From NCBI RefSeq assembly GCF_009017495.1, contig NZ_CP044990.1:2666001-2730000 (forward strand): a stretch of 64,000 nt of DNA, read 5' to 3'. Source of the DNA: Deinococcus sp. AJ005 (lineage in GTDB: Bacteria > Deinococcota > Deinococci > Deinococcales > Deinococcaceae). This document shows, one piece after another, positions 34,130-44,211 of the stretch. Under the pieces are notes generated by a model, which had not been told where the DNA came from, made no database searches, and saw nothing but the letters and a program-made list of their open reading frames with translations. Made by a program: the position numbers and the translations under genes. How positions within the stretch are numbered: the first letter of the stretch is position 1; the number at the start of each line of letters is the position of its first letter.

Positions 34130-34227
34130 TGACCCCTCGCCCCGGTTGTGTCGCTCCATGCCCATATTGTTCCCCTACGATAGAGGATTCCCGAAAGTTC
34201 CCGGCGGCTGTCTAGGGTGACTGCATA

Positions 34228-34725
34228 TCAGGGGGCCGGTGGGGCAGAGTAATCACCACTCTTGCCGCCCGTCTTGCTCAGCAACCGGATGCCCGTAATT
34301 TCCAGCGCCTTGCTGGCGGCTTTCAGCATGTCGTACACGTTCAGGGCGGCGACGCTGGCGGCGGTCAGGGCCTCCATCTCTACTCCCGTGGGGGCGGTAG
34401 TTCGGACGGTGGCCGTGATGTACACGCCCGCGTCTTCCAGCGTGACCTGCACGTCCGCGCCCGTTACAGGGATCGGGTGGCACAGCAGGATCAGGTCCGC
34501 CGTGCGCTTGCTGCCCGCCAGCCCCGCCAGCCGCGCCACGGTCAGCGGATCACCCTTGGGGTTGGTCCCGGCCTCCAGCGCCGCGCGGGCCTCTGCGGGC
34601 AGGCGCACCCAGGCTTCGGCGGTGGCGGTGCGGGTGGTGGCGGCCTTGTCGGTCACGTCCACCATGCGCGGCAGACCATCACGGAAGTGGGTCAACTCGG
34701 GAGTTGCAGGGTCCGCCATGCTCAT
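34228..34725 (-). CDS. moaC: Cyclic pyranopterin monophosphate synthase
   Basis: 165 aa. MoaC, second step of molybdenum cofactor synthesis, turning the GTP-derived intermediate into cyclic pyranopterin monophosphate. Family sequence: [37 protein letters not shown] (catalytic His in CHP), and [20 protein letters not shown]. The start overlaps the preceding YceD gene. A MoeB/ThiF gene lies 29 kb away; no other moa genes are in this window. Confidence 0.96.
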   Translation of the reverse strand: MSMADPATPELTHFRDGLPRMVDVTDKAATTRTATAEAWVRLPAEARAALEAGTNPKGDPLTVARLAGLAGSKRTADLILLCHPIPVTGADVQVTLEDAGVYITATVRTTAPTGVEMEALTAASVAALNVYDMLKAASKALEITGIRLLSKTGGKSGDYSAPPAP

Positions 34726-35324
34726 TCCTCCGGCAGATTCAGGTCACGCAGTGCGGCGAACGGGGTCTGCTTGGCGTGGCTACTGCCCAGGGGAATGCCC
34801 AGATCATCGTCGATTTCCTCCACTGGAACTGCCGCCATATGCTCGCAGGGACCATCGTTCAGGTCATGACCGCAGACCTGGCACAGCCCCTTGCATTCGG
34901 GATCGTGGACCACGCTCAGGGGCGCGGACATCAGCGTCATCTCGGCCAGATAGCCGCTGAGATCCAGGGTGGAATCGCCAAAAACCAGCACTTCCTCGCC
35001 GGTTTCGGCTTCCTCCAGATACGGCGCGTCGGCAGACGGCTCGTAACGCATTAACGTGCCCAGCGTGAGTTCCAGCGGCACCTCTACCTCGCGCAGGCAG
35101 CGGGCGCAGTCCATCGTGATGGTGGGTTCAAAGCTGCCTTGCAGGTACATCTCGCTGCCGCTCAGCGAGTTGACGCTGATCTCGTAGGGCGCGGGTTCGG
35201 TGAAGGTCAGGGTCTGCGGTTTGCCGCCCTGCTCGTAGTTCAGGTGGTCAAGTTCGCCCTCGGCATGCGCGTCCTCGGAGGACCGCATCAGAGAACCCAG
35301 GTGAATCAGGGGAGAATCGCTCAT
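34722..35324 (-). CDS. YceD/DUF177 family protein
   Basis: 200 aa. It has the paired cysteines of the family: [17 protein letters not shown] near the middle and [17 protein letters not shown] towards the end. YceD homologues usually precede rpmF and are linked to ribosomal RNA accumulation. Here the next gene is moaC, with a four-base overlap, and no rpmF is seen. Confidence 0.85.
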   Translation of the reverse strand: MSDSPLIHLGSLMRSSEDAHAEGELDHLNYEQGGKPQTLTFTEPAPYEISVNSLSGSEMYLQGSFEPTITMDCARCLREVEVPLELTLGTLMRYEPSADAPYLEEAETGEEVLVFGDSTLDLSGYLAEMTLMSAPLSVVHDPECKGLCQVCGHDLNDGPCEHMAAVPVEEIDDDLGIPLGSSHAKQTPFAALRDLNLPEE

Positions 35325-35394
35325 CCTTTAATAATAGGGCGCGTGGGGTCCGGCAACCGCGTTCCACGCACGGTAGGACCGTAAGCAAAGCGGC

Positions 35395-35985
35395 CTACGA
35401 AACGGCGGGGGCAGGGTGGCTTTCCGCCAGCCACGCCAGCACCTGCGCGGCGTTCTGGTCCGGCGGGAAGACGGGATAGAAAACCTTCTGAATCACGCCG
35501 TCACGGATGATCAGCGTCACCCGGCGCAGCAGGCTCATTCCGTCCACCTCGAAGGTGGGCAGATTCAGCGCGTGAGCAAACCTCAACTCAGCGTCCGACA
35601 GCAGCGGGAAAGGGAGGTGGAGCCGCCCCGCCGCCTCGGCCTGATAAGCCGTGCCCTGCGTGCTGAGGCCAAAGACACGCGCCCCGGCAGCCTGCAACTC
35701 GGCGTGATGGTCCCGGAAGGCGCAGGATTGCGGCGTGCAACCCCGCGCCCCCGGAATGGCATCCCAGTCGGTGGGCAGGGGTTGATCCGGCTGTCCTGTG
35801 CGTGGGTAGGCATACAGCACGGTCAGGCCGGTGAGAGCGGAGAGGTCAACGGGCGGACCCTCCGTGGCGGGCAGCGCAAGAGCGGGCAGCCTGCGCCCCG
35901 GCAGATGGTCACAGGCCCCGTCATCGACTGGGGCCACCAGACCCTCCGGCAGCCGTTCGAGCCTATCCAGCTCAGCCCCGCTCAC
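35395..35985 (-). CDS. Peroxiredoxin-like protein (AhpC/TSA, PrxQ type)
   Basis: About 196 aa from the GTG at 35985, which overlaps the nucleotidyltransferase stop (GTGA). The peroxidatic motif [16 protein letters not shown] resembles PrxQ/Bcp (TPGCTxEAC), with the thioredoxin-fold strand [16 protein letters not shown] before it and [20 protein letters not shown] after. It would reduce peroxides with thiols. A longer frame upstream is not homologous. Confidence 0.8.
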   Translation of the reverse strand: MSGAELDRLERLPEGLVAPVDDGACDHLPGRRLPALALPATEGPPVDLSALTGLTVLYAYPRTGQPDQPLPTDWDAIPGARGCTPQSCAFRDHHAELQAAGARVFGLSTQGTAYQAEAAGRLHLPFPLLSDAELRFAHALNLPTFEVDGMSLLRRVTLIIRDGVIQKVFYPVFPPDQNAAQVLAWLAESHPAPAVS

Positions 35986-37040
35986 ACCAGTTCGATAATG
36001 CTGGCGTCCGAGATGATCATCTTGAGGGTGCGCGGCATTTCGCGGCCCCCACGCACCTGCGCCCGCACGCCGATCAGGCAGTCTTGCAGGCGGCGGTAGG
36101 TGTTCTCGATCACCGCCTCGGCGTCGATGACGCTGTGTTCGACTTCGGCGTTGCGAATCACGCTGCCGCGCCCGATGCTGGTGAACGGGCCGATATAGGC
36201 GTACTCGATCACCACGTTCTCGGCCAACATGACTGGCCCCACGATCTGGCTGCCCGTCACCCGCGCCGAGGCTGGAATGACCACCCGGCCCGAGATGCGC
36301 GAGTTCTCGACGGTGCCCTGAATATCGGTTTCCAGGCCCTCCAGCAGCAGGCGGTTGGCGTCCAGCAGATCGTCCGGGCGTCCAGTGTCCTTCCACCAGC
36401 CCACGACGCGCTGGCCCAGCACCGCCTGCCCGGCGTCGATCAATCCCTGGATGCCGTCGGTGATCTCATATTCGCCGCGTGCCGAGGGCGGCATGTGTTC
36501 CAGCACCTTAAAAATCTGCGGCGTGAAGCAGTACAGCCCGGCCACCGCCAGATTGCTGGGGGGCACCCTGGGTTTTTCTACCAGCCGCTTGATGTGTTCG
36601 CCGTCCAGTTCGGCCACGCCGAAAGCAGTGGGGTCCTCGACTTCTACCAGCGCGATCAGGGCCGCAGGCTTCTCCTGCATAAAACGGTCTACGAAGGGTT
36701 TCGCGCCAAATTCGAAGAGGTTGTCTCCCAGATACACGCAGAAGTCCGAGTCGCCCACCCATTCACGGGCGGTCAGGACGGCGTGGCCCAGCCCCAGTTG
36801 CTCGTGCTGGTTGATCAGCGTGAGGTTCACGCCCTGCATCTCGCGCACCGCGTGCTGGATTTCCCCGCGCGTGATGTCCGAGACCACGATGCCGATATCG
36901 GTGATTCCGGCGGCCATCAGCGTGCGGATGGCGTGGCGGATGATCGGCTGCCCGGCCACCCGCAGCACGGGCTTGGGGCGGGTAAATGTCAGCGGGCGCA
37001 GGCGGGTGCCCAGTCCTGCGGCGGGGATGATGGCCTTCAT
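35982..37040 (-). CDS. Sugar-1-phosphate nucleotidyltransferase, RmlA-long type
   Basis: 352 aa. N-terminal nucleotidyltransferase domain with [38 protein letters not shown] and [14 protein letters not shown]-terminal left-handed beta-helix repeats (about 245-340: [20 protein letters not shown]). It likely makes dTDP- or UDP-glucose. With the divergent manC it points to activated sugars for surface polysaccharide or glycolipid. Confidence 0.9.
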   Translation of the reverse strand: MKAIIPAAGLGTRLRPLTFTRPKPVLRVAGQPIIRHAIRTLMAAGITDIGIVVSDITRGEIQHAVREMQGVNLTLINQHEQLGLGHAVLTAREWVGDSDFCVYLGDNLFEFGAKPFVDRFMQEKPAALIALVEVEDPTAFGVAELDGEHIKRLVEKPRVPPSNLAVAGLYCFTPQIFKVLEHMPPSARGEYEITDGIQGLIDAGQAVLGQRVVGWWKDTGRPDDLLDANRLLLEGLETDIQGTVENSRISGRVVIPASARVTGSQIVGPVMLAENVVIEYAYIGPFTSIGRGSVIRNAEVEHSVIDAEAVIENTYRRLQDCLIGVRAQVRGGREMPRTLKMIISDASIIELV

Positions 37041-37260
37041 GGCCCGCAGTCTAGGGGCTGCCCTGCCACTTCTTTCTGACAGTTCCTTGGGAGTGCCTGT
37101 GGAGAGTCTGACCCGGTCTCAGGGCTTGCGGAACAGTAGACCGCGCTGGAAAGCCTGAAACTGATGAGGCCGCAGACTGGTAAGCGGAGGCCACCTCTCC
37201 CCCACCCCCCAGAACCGCAAGACGCGCCGACGCCGTTTTCTGGCACTGTAGAGTCCAGTT

Positions 37261-38412
37261 ATGCAGACTGCCCAGACCAATTTGGTCCAGCCCAGCCCAG
37301 GCCAGACCTCTGCTCCAGAGGCCGCCCCATTCGTTCCGGTGATTCTGGCCGGGGGCAGCGGCGAACGCTTCTGGCCGCTGTCGCGCCGCCACCGTCCCAA
37401 GCAGTTCCTGACCCTGGACGACTCCGGGCGCAGCCTGCTTCAGGCCACCAGTGACCGGCTGGTGGAACTGTGTGGTGACCTGGAAGGCCTGATGGTGGTC
37501 ACCGGCAACGACTACCGCTCGCAGGTGCTGGAGCAGTTGCCCGACATGCCGCTGGAAAACCTGCTGGTGGAACCCGCCGCCCGCGACACCGCCCCCGCCG
37601 TGCTGTACGCCGCCCTGCGAATCGGACGCACACAGCCTGACGCGGTGATGGGGGTGTTTCCCGCCGATCACCGCATCACCGATACCCAGACCTTTTCACG
37701 GGTGGTGCGGCAGGCTATTGCGCTGGCAAGCAGCAGCGGGCGACTGGTCACCATCGGGATCACGCCCACCTTTCCAGCCACCGGCTACGGCTACATCCAG
37801 CGCGGCGAGAGCATGGGAGACGGCGAGGAATTCACCGCCTACGCAGTCACACGCTTCACCGAGAAGCCCGACTCGGAGACGGCGCAGGGCTTCCTGGCGG
37901 ACGGCGGCTACGCCTGGAACAGCGGCATGTTCATCTGGAAGGTCTCGGCCATCCTGGACGCCTTCCGGGAGCATCAGCCGGAAATGTACGGGCAGCTCAG
38001 CAACGCGATGAACGCCGACGCACAGGGCCTGACCCACCGTGCCCTGCGCGAAACCTTCCCCACGCTGCCCAAGATCAGCATCGACTACGCCATTCTGGAA
38101 AAGTCGGACGCCGTGAGCGTGATTCCCGCCGAGTTCGGGTGGGACGATCTGGGCGACTGGAACGCGCTGGAACGCCTGCTGAAAGGCGAGGGCGAGAACG
38201 TCGCGGTGGGCCGCCATGTGGGTCTGGACACCGGGGGGGCGATCCTGTACACCACCAACGGCGACGATCTGATCGCCACGATTGGTCTGGACGACGTGGT
38301 GGTGGTGCGTGCCAACGAGGTGACGCTGGTGGTCCGCAAGGACCGCACCCAGGACATCAAACGCGTGGTGCAGCAGCTCAAGGAACACCCAGATCTGGAA
38401 CGCTTCGCCTGA
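37261..38412 (+). CDS. manC: Mannose-1-phosphate guanylyltransferase
   Basis: 383 aa, short ManC form without the isomerase domain. Motifs: [74 protein letters not shown]. It makes GDP-mannose. Leaderless: TAGAGT at 37249 lies six bases before ATG. Divergent from the nucleotidyltransferase gene, convergent with the HAD gene. Confidence 0.94.
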   Translation: MQTAQTNLVQPSPGQTSAPEAAPFVPVILAGGSGERFWPLSRRHRPKQFLTLDDSGRSLLQATSDRLVELCGDLEGLMVVTGNDYRSQVLEQLPDMPLENLLVEPAARDTAPAVLYAALRIGRTQPDAVMGVFPADHRITDTQTFSRVVRQAIALASSSGRLVTIGITPTFPATGYGYIQRGESMGDGEEFTAYAVTRFTEKPDSETAQGFLADGGYAWNSGMFIWKVSAILDAFREHQPEMYGQLSNAMNADAQGLTHRALRETFPTLPKISIDYAILEKSDAVSVIPAEFGWDDLGDWNALERLLKGEGENVAVGRHVGLDTGGAILYTTNGDDLIATIGLDDVVVVRANEVTLVVRKDRTQDIKRVVQQLKEHPDLERFA

Positions 38413-38421
38413 ACAAAGGTG

Positions 38422-39201
38422 TTAGCGCTGGGGCAATTTCGCGGCAGTCATAGTCCGCAGGAGCTGTCCACCCGGCGGCGTGATCGCCAGATCGCAGGCG
38501 TTCATGAAGGCCAGATCGCTGAGGCTGTCGCCCAGGGCCAGGGTCAGTGTGGCGTCTGGGAAATGCTGCCCGCGCAGGTAGCGCACCGCCTCGGCCTTGC
38601 CCAGATAACGGGGCAGCACGCTGACATTGTTGGCATTGGCGATGATATGCAACCCAGCGTAAGAGCGTGATTCCAAATGGTTTTCTAGCGCCAATTGCAC
38701 CCTTTCCAGGCTGCCCGCGTCGGCGTCCGGGTGCTTGAGAACAGTCATGAAGTGGGTGTCGTGGGCGGTGTGACGGCTCAGGCGGCAGCCCAGAGCCTCG
38801 GCAAGTTCGGTGACGGCATCGGTGCAGTCATTCAACGGGATTTGCAACGGTTCCAACCCCTCCAGCACCTGCCCGCGCCAGTCGGTATCCACCTCACCGT
38901 CTGGCCGCAGCACGGTCAGGCCGTGGTCCAGCACCCGCCAGGATGTGAAGGACAACGTCACACGCGCCATTGCTGCCGGATCGCGGCCCGTCACGGGGAT
39001 CACGGTGATGCCACTCGCGATGAAGTGCGCCAGCAGGGCCGATTGCGCGGGCGTGCAGAACGAATGCGGCTGACCATCGCGGCCCAGGGTGGCCGGGGTT
39101 AACCCTTCCATCCCCAGCGGCAACTTGCGGAGGGTTTGAAACAGCGTGTCGTCCAGATCGGTGAAGGCGACGATCACAAGGAGTGCAGTGGGCTGAGACA
39201 T
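38422..39201 (-). CDS. HAD-superfamily hydrolase of the Ter-associated cluster
   Basis: 259 aa. HAD motif I is FTDLDDTLF and motif IV is ALGDSLSDLAFMNACDLAI; the middle (about 90-180) is a Cof/sucrose-phosphatase-type cap. It probably removes a phosphate from a sugar or nucleoside-like product. The start overlaps the upstream phosphoribosyltransferase by 28 bases, so they are one operon. Confidence 0.88.
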   Translation of the reverse strand: MSQPTALLVIVAFTDLDDTLFQTLRKLPLGMEGLTPATLGRDGQPHSFCTPAQSALLAHFIASGITVIPVTGRDPAAMARVTLSFTSWRVLDHGLTVLRPDGEVDTDWRGQVLEGLEPLQIPLNDCTDAVTELAEALGCRLSRHTAHDTHFMTVLKHPDADAGSLERVQLALENHLESRSYAGLHIIANANNVSVLPRYLGKAEAVRYLRGQHFPDATLTLALGDSLSDLAFMNACDLAITPPGGQLLRTMTAAKLPQR

Positions 39202-40289
39202 ACAGCTTGAGCCTTGTCGCCCAGTAGCGTCATCAGGGCCGGATCGGGCAGACAGCGCCCCTCATACGTCACCAGAATGCGGGTGTAAAGGTCCGGGTCC
39301 ACGTTGTAGAGGTAATTGGGGATGCCGTCCCCCACGTTGTCACTGAAGCTAAGTTTGCGGGCCATCGCCAGCCCCTCCAGCACCGGACTGCGCGTGGTGG
39401 CCGAGAAGGCGCAGGAAAACACGTCTGGCTCAAGCCGCTGCGCCAGCGCGAAGGCTGGATACTGATATTCACCCGTTCCCAGCACCAGCACGCGGTCTGT
39501 GGATAAAAGGTTCAGTTCGGGCCAGCTCAACTCCACATCCTCTCCGTAGCGCGGCCCACTGGCGGGCAGCAACGCCGATTTATCAGCACCATTTCCAGTC
39601 ACGGCAGGCAGTGCGGGCGGCTGCCAGTCGGCAGCGGGCATGAATTCATAGCTCCCGCGCGTCAGGCTCACGAAGGTCACGGGGAGGCCCAGCCTCTGCT
39701 CAATCTCGGCACGGCACGAACACCAGTCGGTCAGGCTGACCATCACCACGCGGCGCAGGTGGGGGTGCAGGCTGCGCCACTCGCGGGCCAGATTTTCCAG
39801 CGTGGTCCCGGTGGAGAGTTCGTCGTCCACCAGCACCAGTTCCGTGGCGGCGCGGGCGGCAGGGCCGGGGTCATACAGCAGATGGGCCGGGGCGTGCGAA
39901 TGCGGCTCGTCAAAACGCAGCAGGATCGGGTGCCGGGTCTGGTAGCGGGTGGTGTGCTGAAAGGTGGCGGTCTGGTCTGGATGGAGTTTGCGCCACGCCC
40001 GGCATACGCCCTCTCCCAACGCGGTGGCCGTTTCCGCCAGCCCGATAAAATGGGGAGCCGTCAGAGGAGGCAGGGCCGCCGCCAACTGTGTATAACTCCG
40101 CGCCGCGACTCCTGGGGAGATTGGGATGTGCTTGCCCAGTACCCGGCTGACGAACAGGAAGCCGCGCCGGGGGTTCTGCCTCACCGCGTAATCCAGCAGC
40201 GTATCCAGCGGTGGATGTGGGTTTTCCAGCCAGAGCTTGAGGGTGCCGCTGGGCAGATTGATCGTGTGGAAGGTTGAGGCAGAGGTCAA
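39174..40289 (-). CDS. Phosphoribosyltransferase with TRSP domain
   Basis: 371 aa. The PRPP loop LVLVDDELSTGTTL is at about residues 151-164. C-terminally, SATTRSPVLEG carries the TRSP motif (residues 299-302) that names the domain found with such enzymes in Ter-linked operons. The gene overlaps both neighbours (four bases with the ATP-grasp gene, 28 with the HAD gene). It likely makes a nucleoside-like metabolite from PRPP and an unknown base. Confidence 0.87.
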   Translation of the reverse strand: MTSASTFHTINLPSGTLKLWLENPHPPLDTLLDYAVRQNPRRGFLFVSRVLGKHIPISPGVAARSYTQLAAALPPLTAPHFIGLAETATALGEGVCRAWRKLHPDQTATFQHTTRYQTRHPILLRFDEPHSHAPAHLLYDPGPAARAATELVLVDDELSTGTTLENLAREWRSLHPHLRRVVMVSLTDWCSCRAEIEQRLGLPVTFVSLTRGSYEFMPAADWQPPALPAVTGNGADKSALLPASGPRYGEDVELSWPELNLLSTDRVLVLGTGEYQYPAFALAQRLEPDVFSCAFSATTRSPVLEGLAMARKLSFSDNVGDGIPNYLYNVDPDLYTRILVTYEGRCLPDPALMTLLGDKAQAVCLSPLHSL

Positions 40290-41314
40290 ACCGCCACCTC
40301 CTGCTCATGGATGACGCGGGCCACCTTGTCCTCCGCGACGCGCAGGCCAGTCTGGACGGGCGGAATGGCGGTGCGGTCCAGCACGCCCGTGGCGGCGTCC
40401 AGCAGCAGCAGCGGGAAATTGACGCCCGCCGCCATGCTGTAGCGCAGGCCACCGGAGGCGCGGGCGTTGATCTCCAGCATGTTGGGGGTGCGGTTGCGCC
40501 CGTCCGCGTCCGGCCCGTCCTTGGTCTGAAAGTTGAAAATGCCGCTGAGGCCGTAGCGTGCGGTGATCTGGCGGGCAGCTTCTACCAGATCGGGGCGGTC
40601 CTCAATCTGCTGACCTTCCCCGCCCTTGCGGCGCACCACGGCCCGCAGCAGTTCGCCCTGCCACGCCACGCAGTCCACGCTACGCTCAGCGCCTTCCAGC
40701 GTGTGCATCAGCAGCATGGTGGGCAATTCACCCGAGGCAAACAGTTCGCGTGCCGCCGCGTGGCTCATCTGATACAGCTCGCCGCCCAGGAACGATTTCA
40801 GGTCCGGCGTGTCCATCAGCACCCGGAAGCCGCTGGCGTAGATGCCCCGCGCGGGCTTGACGCACAGGCGCACCCCTGGCTCCCGCAACGTCGCCGCCGC
40901 GTCATCAAAACTGGCAAGGCTGTCAAAGGTGGTCCAGCGAGGAATAGGCAGAACATCGGTGTGCCAGTCACGCAAAAACTCGTCCTTGCGTTCCAAGTGA
41001 CGCTGGGTGGTCTCCAAGGCGGGCGTGATCAGGGTGACGCCTGCCGCCGCGAAGCTCTCCTGCCAGCTAGCCAGCCGCTCGCGTTCCTTGCCGGGAATGA
41101 CCAGATCAATGCCGTGGCGCACGCAGGCGTCCAGCAACCACGCGGCGTAGTCGTCGCCCAGCAATCCGCGCGGTTCCAGAAAGGTGTGGTCCGCCGCCGC
41201 CAGCATGCCGTGGCCGGGATCGGTGTGGCTGGCCCAGACCGCATACCGCGAACCTTTCAGAGCGTGAAGCTGGGCGGCGGTGACGCTGAAGTTTTTGGTG
41301 AACAGGACATTCAT
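40286..41314 (-). CDS. ATP-grasp ligase of the Ter-associated cluster
   Basis: 342 aa. ATP-grasp pattern: CVKPARGIYASGFRVL (ATP lysine), DCVAWQGELLRAVVRRKGG and the metal-binding end NMLEINARASGGLRYS. A Rossmann-like preATP-grasp opens the protein (MNVLFTKNFSVTAAQLHAL). It should couple a carboxylate to an amine or thiol using ATP. First gene of the HAD/PRTase/ATP-grasp operon. Confidence 0.9.
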   Translation of the reverse strand: MNVLFTKNFSVTAAQLHALKGSRYAVWASHTDPGHGMLAAADHTFLEPRGLLGDDYAAWLLDACVRHGIDLVIPGKERERLASWQESFAAAGVTLITPALETTQRHLERKDEFLRDWHTDVLPIPRWTTFDSLASFDDAAATLREPGVRLCVKPARGIYASGFRVLMDTPDLKSFLGGELYQMSHAAARELFASGELPTMLLMHTLEGAERSVDCVAWQGELLRAVVRRKGGEGQQIEDRPDLVEAARQITARYGLSGIFNFQTKDGPDADGRNRTPNMLEINARASGGLRYSMAAGVNFPLLLLDAATGVLDRTAIPPVQTGLRVAEDKVARVIHEQEVAV

Positions 41315-41430
41315 GGTGGCTCCGGGAAGTGGGGTGTGTGGGACAGAGGATCGGCAGGACTTGATGGGAATGCTTCAGAAGGGAGATGGAAAGGAGTGGG
41401 CAAGTCGGCTTTCTGGGGTAGCTCCCACGA

Positions 41431-41578
41431 AAACCCCTCCGTCCCCTCCGGGGGCACCTCCCCTTAAAAGGGAGGCAAGAGTTGCTGGATGGCCCAGCCA
41501 GTGGCGTATCTTGGCTCCCCTTGAGGGGAGCTGGCTGCAAAGCAGACTGGCTGGTACAGCTCCGCAGGAGAGGGGTTT
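41431..41578. repeat. MITE-like repeat, copy A (about 148 bp)
   Basis: It starts AAACCCCTC and ends GAGGGGTTT, 9-bp inverted ends. Internal words TCCCCTTAAAAGGGAGG and CTCCCCTTGAGGGGAG are small hairpins. Copy B at 51477 has the same ends, length and order. No coding frame. It fills most of the 301-base gap 41315-41615. Confidence 0.75.
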
Positions 41579-41615
41579 GCGTGAGAGCTACGCGGAAAAA
41601 CAGCCACTCACTCTC

Positions 41616-42356
41616 CTACCCCCCGCGCCCCACCTCCGCCGCCAGTTCCTCGGCGTGGCGCAAAGCCCCGGCTTTCAGGCGTTCGCCCTGCCCGGCCAGC
41701 AGCGCCCGCACGCGGGCCAGTTGATCGGCGTTCAGGTGGGCGCGCACGCCCTCGGCGGTGGCCTCGGCGCGGTGTCCGGTCAGACCGAAGATCAGGCCCA
41801 GCAGCACACGCTTTTGCAACTCGTCTGCCGCGCGGATGTTGCGCTCGGGATGCGTGAGCAGATGGTGCTGGTGCAGCGTGGCGGCCAGCAGGCGGTCTGC
41901 CAGCGATCCCCGGCCCGCCAGCAGCACGGAGGGCAGCACCCGCCGGGCGGCGCAGCGGTAGTCATCGGCATTTCCGCCGTGGGTGTAGGCCCAGCCGTCG
42001 GCGCGCACATCCACCAGCGTCTCGGTGTCCACGGCTTTCAGCAACCGCGCCAGCTCGGTTTCGGTCAGGTCCGTGGCGTCTACTAGGCGGGTTAAGACGT
42101 CTTCCTCTCCAGGCTTGCCGATGCGGGCCAGCAGCGCCGCACTTTCGCGCCAGTTGTCCAGATCGGCCAGTTCCTGAGACACGGGCAGGCTGGCATCCAG
42201 GTCATACAGGGTCAGGTCCTGGGTCTTCAGGTGGGTCAGCAGCAGGCGTCCGGCGTTGGTACGCTCGCCGCCCACGCCCCGGCGGTACAGGTGCAGCAGC
42301 TTGCGCCCCCGCTCCAGATGGGGGTCCAGTTCGCTGGTCTGGTCCGGGGCCGTCAC
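41616..42356 (-). CDS. Hypothetical helical protein, possible DUF2786-like start
   Basis: 246 aa, no firm family. The start LERGRKLLHLYRRGVGGERT-NAGRLLLTHL loosely resembles DUF2786. The rest is helical, rich in Leu, Ala and Arg, without signal or membrane segments. Same strand as the ATP-grasp operon but separated from it by a 301-base gap containing the repeat; membership of that pathway is uncertain. Confidence 0.7.
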   Translation of the reverse strand: MTAPDQTSELDPHLERGRKLLHLYRRGVGGERTNAGRLLLTHLKTQDLTLYDLDASLPVSQELADLDNWRESAALLARIGKPGEEDVLTRLVDATDLTETELARLLKAVDTETLVDVRADGWAYTHGGNADDYRCAARRVLPSVLLAGRGSLADRLLAATLHQHHLLTHPERNIRAADELQKRVLLGLIFGLTGHRAEATAEGVRAHLNADQLARVRALLAGQGERLKAGALRHAEELAAEVGRGG

Positions 42357-42434
42357 AGCACCTCGCGGGGAATGGGGAAGGAGACGGGCATCAGGGGGCA
42401 GTTTAGAGCGTCTAACGCAGACATGACGCTGGAA

Positions 42435-42465
42435 TTGGACGGCTGTCCCCGAGTCTGGTTATAAT
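42435..42465 (+). promoter_or_regulatory. Promoter of the VWA gene
   Basis: TTGGAC (42435-42440) and a consensus TATAAT (42460-42465) stand 19 bases apart. A leader of about 280 bases to the ATG at 42753 holds no recognised element. Confidence 0.5.
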
Positions 42466-42752
42466 GTAACTTAACTCCCCCTTAGATGCCTCTTATCCAG
42501 CGGAGGCCAGTCGCCGTCTTCACGATCAAATGCAAGCCTTACTGTCCGCCTGGCCCAGCCTGAGTCTGTGCCTCCCAGACCGTCCCTGCGCTGTATCCAT
42601 CCCGCTGGCCATCACATGCAGCAGACCAGGACATCCGCAAAAAGTACCTGTTCGCCCGTACACAAGTCGTCGGGACAGAAGCCAACTCGCCCACTCCCAT
42701 CCAGAGCGTCCCGCCCCCAGGACGCCCGCTTCCTCTACCCCAGGAGATCAAC

Positions 42753-44210
42753 ATGCATTTACAGATGTCGTCCCGCCGTACTTCCGTGGTTCTGGCCCTC
42801 AGCCTGGGTCTTCTTGCTGGCGCAGCGGGCGCACAGACCACCACGAATGTCCAACTGATTCTGGACGCCTCCGGCAGTATGCTGGGCAAACTGCCCGACG
42901 GCCAGACCCGCATTGCTTCCGCCAAATCCACCCTGACCCAGTTTCTGACGGGACTGAAAGCCGATCCCAGCCTGAACGTGGGCATGCGGATTTACGGCGC
43001 AGGCCTGAAGGCGGGCGCGCAATGCGAGGATTCCGTGCTGGTCACGCCGATGAAAGGCTTTGATAAGGCCGCTCTGCAAAAGCAGGTCAACGACGCCAAG
43101 CCCAAGGGGGCCACGCCGATCGTCTATTCCTTAATGCAAGCTGCCGCCGACTTTCCCAAAGACAGCAGCCGCAAAGTCATCGTTCTGGTCACGGACGGCG
43201 AGGAATCCTGCGGAGGCAAGCTGAACGACGCGGTCGCCACCTTCAAAAAGCTGGGCATTGAGGTGGACCTCCGCATCATCGGCATTGACCTGAACGACAA
43301 GGCCCGCAAGAGTTTTGAAGGCGTGGGAACGTTTGAAAACACCCGCAGCGGCGCGGAACTCGGTGAGGCACTGGGCCGCGCCACCGCCACCGCACAGACG
43401 GGCAAATACGCCATCTCGGGACCGAAATCCGCCGGGGCAGGCAGCCAGATTGAGGTCAAGTGGACCGGGCCGAATAACCCCGGCGATTACGTCACCATCG
43501 TCAAGAAGGGTGCGCCCATCGGCAATTACAAGGATTACTTCTACACGAAGGCAGGTAATCCCGGCAAGTTGATCGTGCCGCTGGACCCCGGCGAATACGA
43601 GCTGCGGTATTCCAGCGAGAAGGCCAATCCCAACCCCACACTTGCCACGGCGCCGATTACGCTGACGCCGCCGACTTACGGCCTGTCGGCCCCAAAATCT
43701 GCTGGAGCGGGCAGCCAGATTGAAGTCAAGTGGACCGGGCCGAACAACCCCGGTGATTACGTGACGGTGGTAGAAAAGGGTGCGCCTGTCGGCAAATACA
43801 CCACTTACTTTTACACGAAGGCAGGCAGTCCCGGCAAACTGATCGTGCCGCTGGCTGCGGGCGAATACGAGCTGCGGTATTCCAGTGAGAAGGCCAATCC
43901 CAATCCCACCCTCGCCAGCATTCCCCTTACCCTGATTGCGCCCAAATACGGCCTGAGCGCCCCCGCCAGCGCTAAACCGGGCAGCAGCATTCAGGTGAAA
44001 TGGACGGGGCCAAACAATCCCGGAGATTACGTGACGGTTGTCGCGAAGGGTGCGCCCGTCGGCGAGTACAAGGATTATTTCTACACCAGAAACGGCAACC
44101 CCGGCACCCTCAAGATGCCCACACAGCCCGGCAGCTACGAGATTCGTTACTCCAGCGAGAAGGCCAGCCCCAATCCCACGTTGAGCAGCGTGGCCATAGA
44201 GGTTCGCTGA
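42753..44210 (+). CDS. Secreted VWA-domain protein with three C-terminal repeats
   Basis: 485 aa. A signal peptide ends near AGAQTTT (residue 27). The VWA domain has an intact MIDAS metal site start LILDASGSMLGKL and VLVTDGEESCGG (about 33-215). Three 90-residue repeats follow, each with WTGPNNPGDYVT, APxGxYxxYFYT and GEYELRYSSEKANPNPT. Repeat proteins of this shape bind proteins or sugars outside the cell. AGGAG lies before the ATG. The DUF2259 gene follows directly. Confidence 0.9.
   Translation: MHLQMSSRRTSVVLALSLGLLAGAAGAQTTTNVQLILDASGSMLGKLPDGQTRIASAKSTLTQFLTGLKADPSLNVGMRIYGAGLKAGAQCEDSVLVTPMKGFDKAALQKQVNDAKPKGATPIVYSLMQAAADFPKDSSRKVIVLVTDGEESCGGKLNDAVATFKKLGIEVDLRIIGIDLNDKARKSFEGVGTFENTRSGAELGEALGRATATAQTGKYAISGPKSAGAGSQIEVKWTGPNNPGDYVTIVKKGAPIGNYKDYFYTKAGNPGKLIVPLDPGEYELRYSSEKANPNPTLATAPITLTPPTYGLSAPKSAGAGSQIEVKWTGPNNPGDYVTVVEKGAPVGKYTTYFYTKAGSPGKLIVPLAAGEYELRYSSEKANPNPTLASIPLTLIAPKYGLSAPASAKPGSSIQVKWTGPNNPGDYVTVVAKGAPVGEYKDYFYTRNGNPGTLKMPTQPGSYEIRYSSEKASPNPTLSSVAIEVR
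43404..44207 (+). repeat. Three in-frame tandem repeats of 270 bp
   Basis: Units begin at 43404, 43674 and 43944. Units 1 and 2 are very alike in DNA (shared runs such as GGGCAGCCAGATTGA), unit 3 is more diverged, so the first pair is probably the newer duplication. The last unit is slightly short and ends at the stop codon. Confidence 0.85.
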
Positions 44211-44211
44211 G

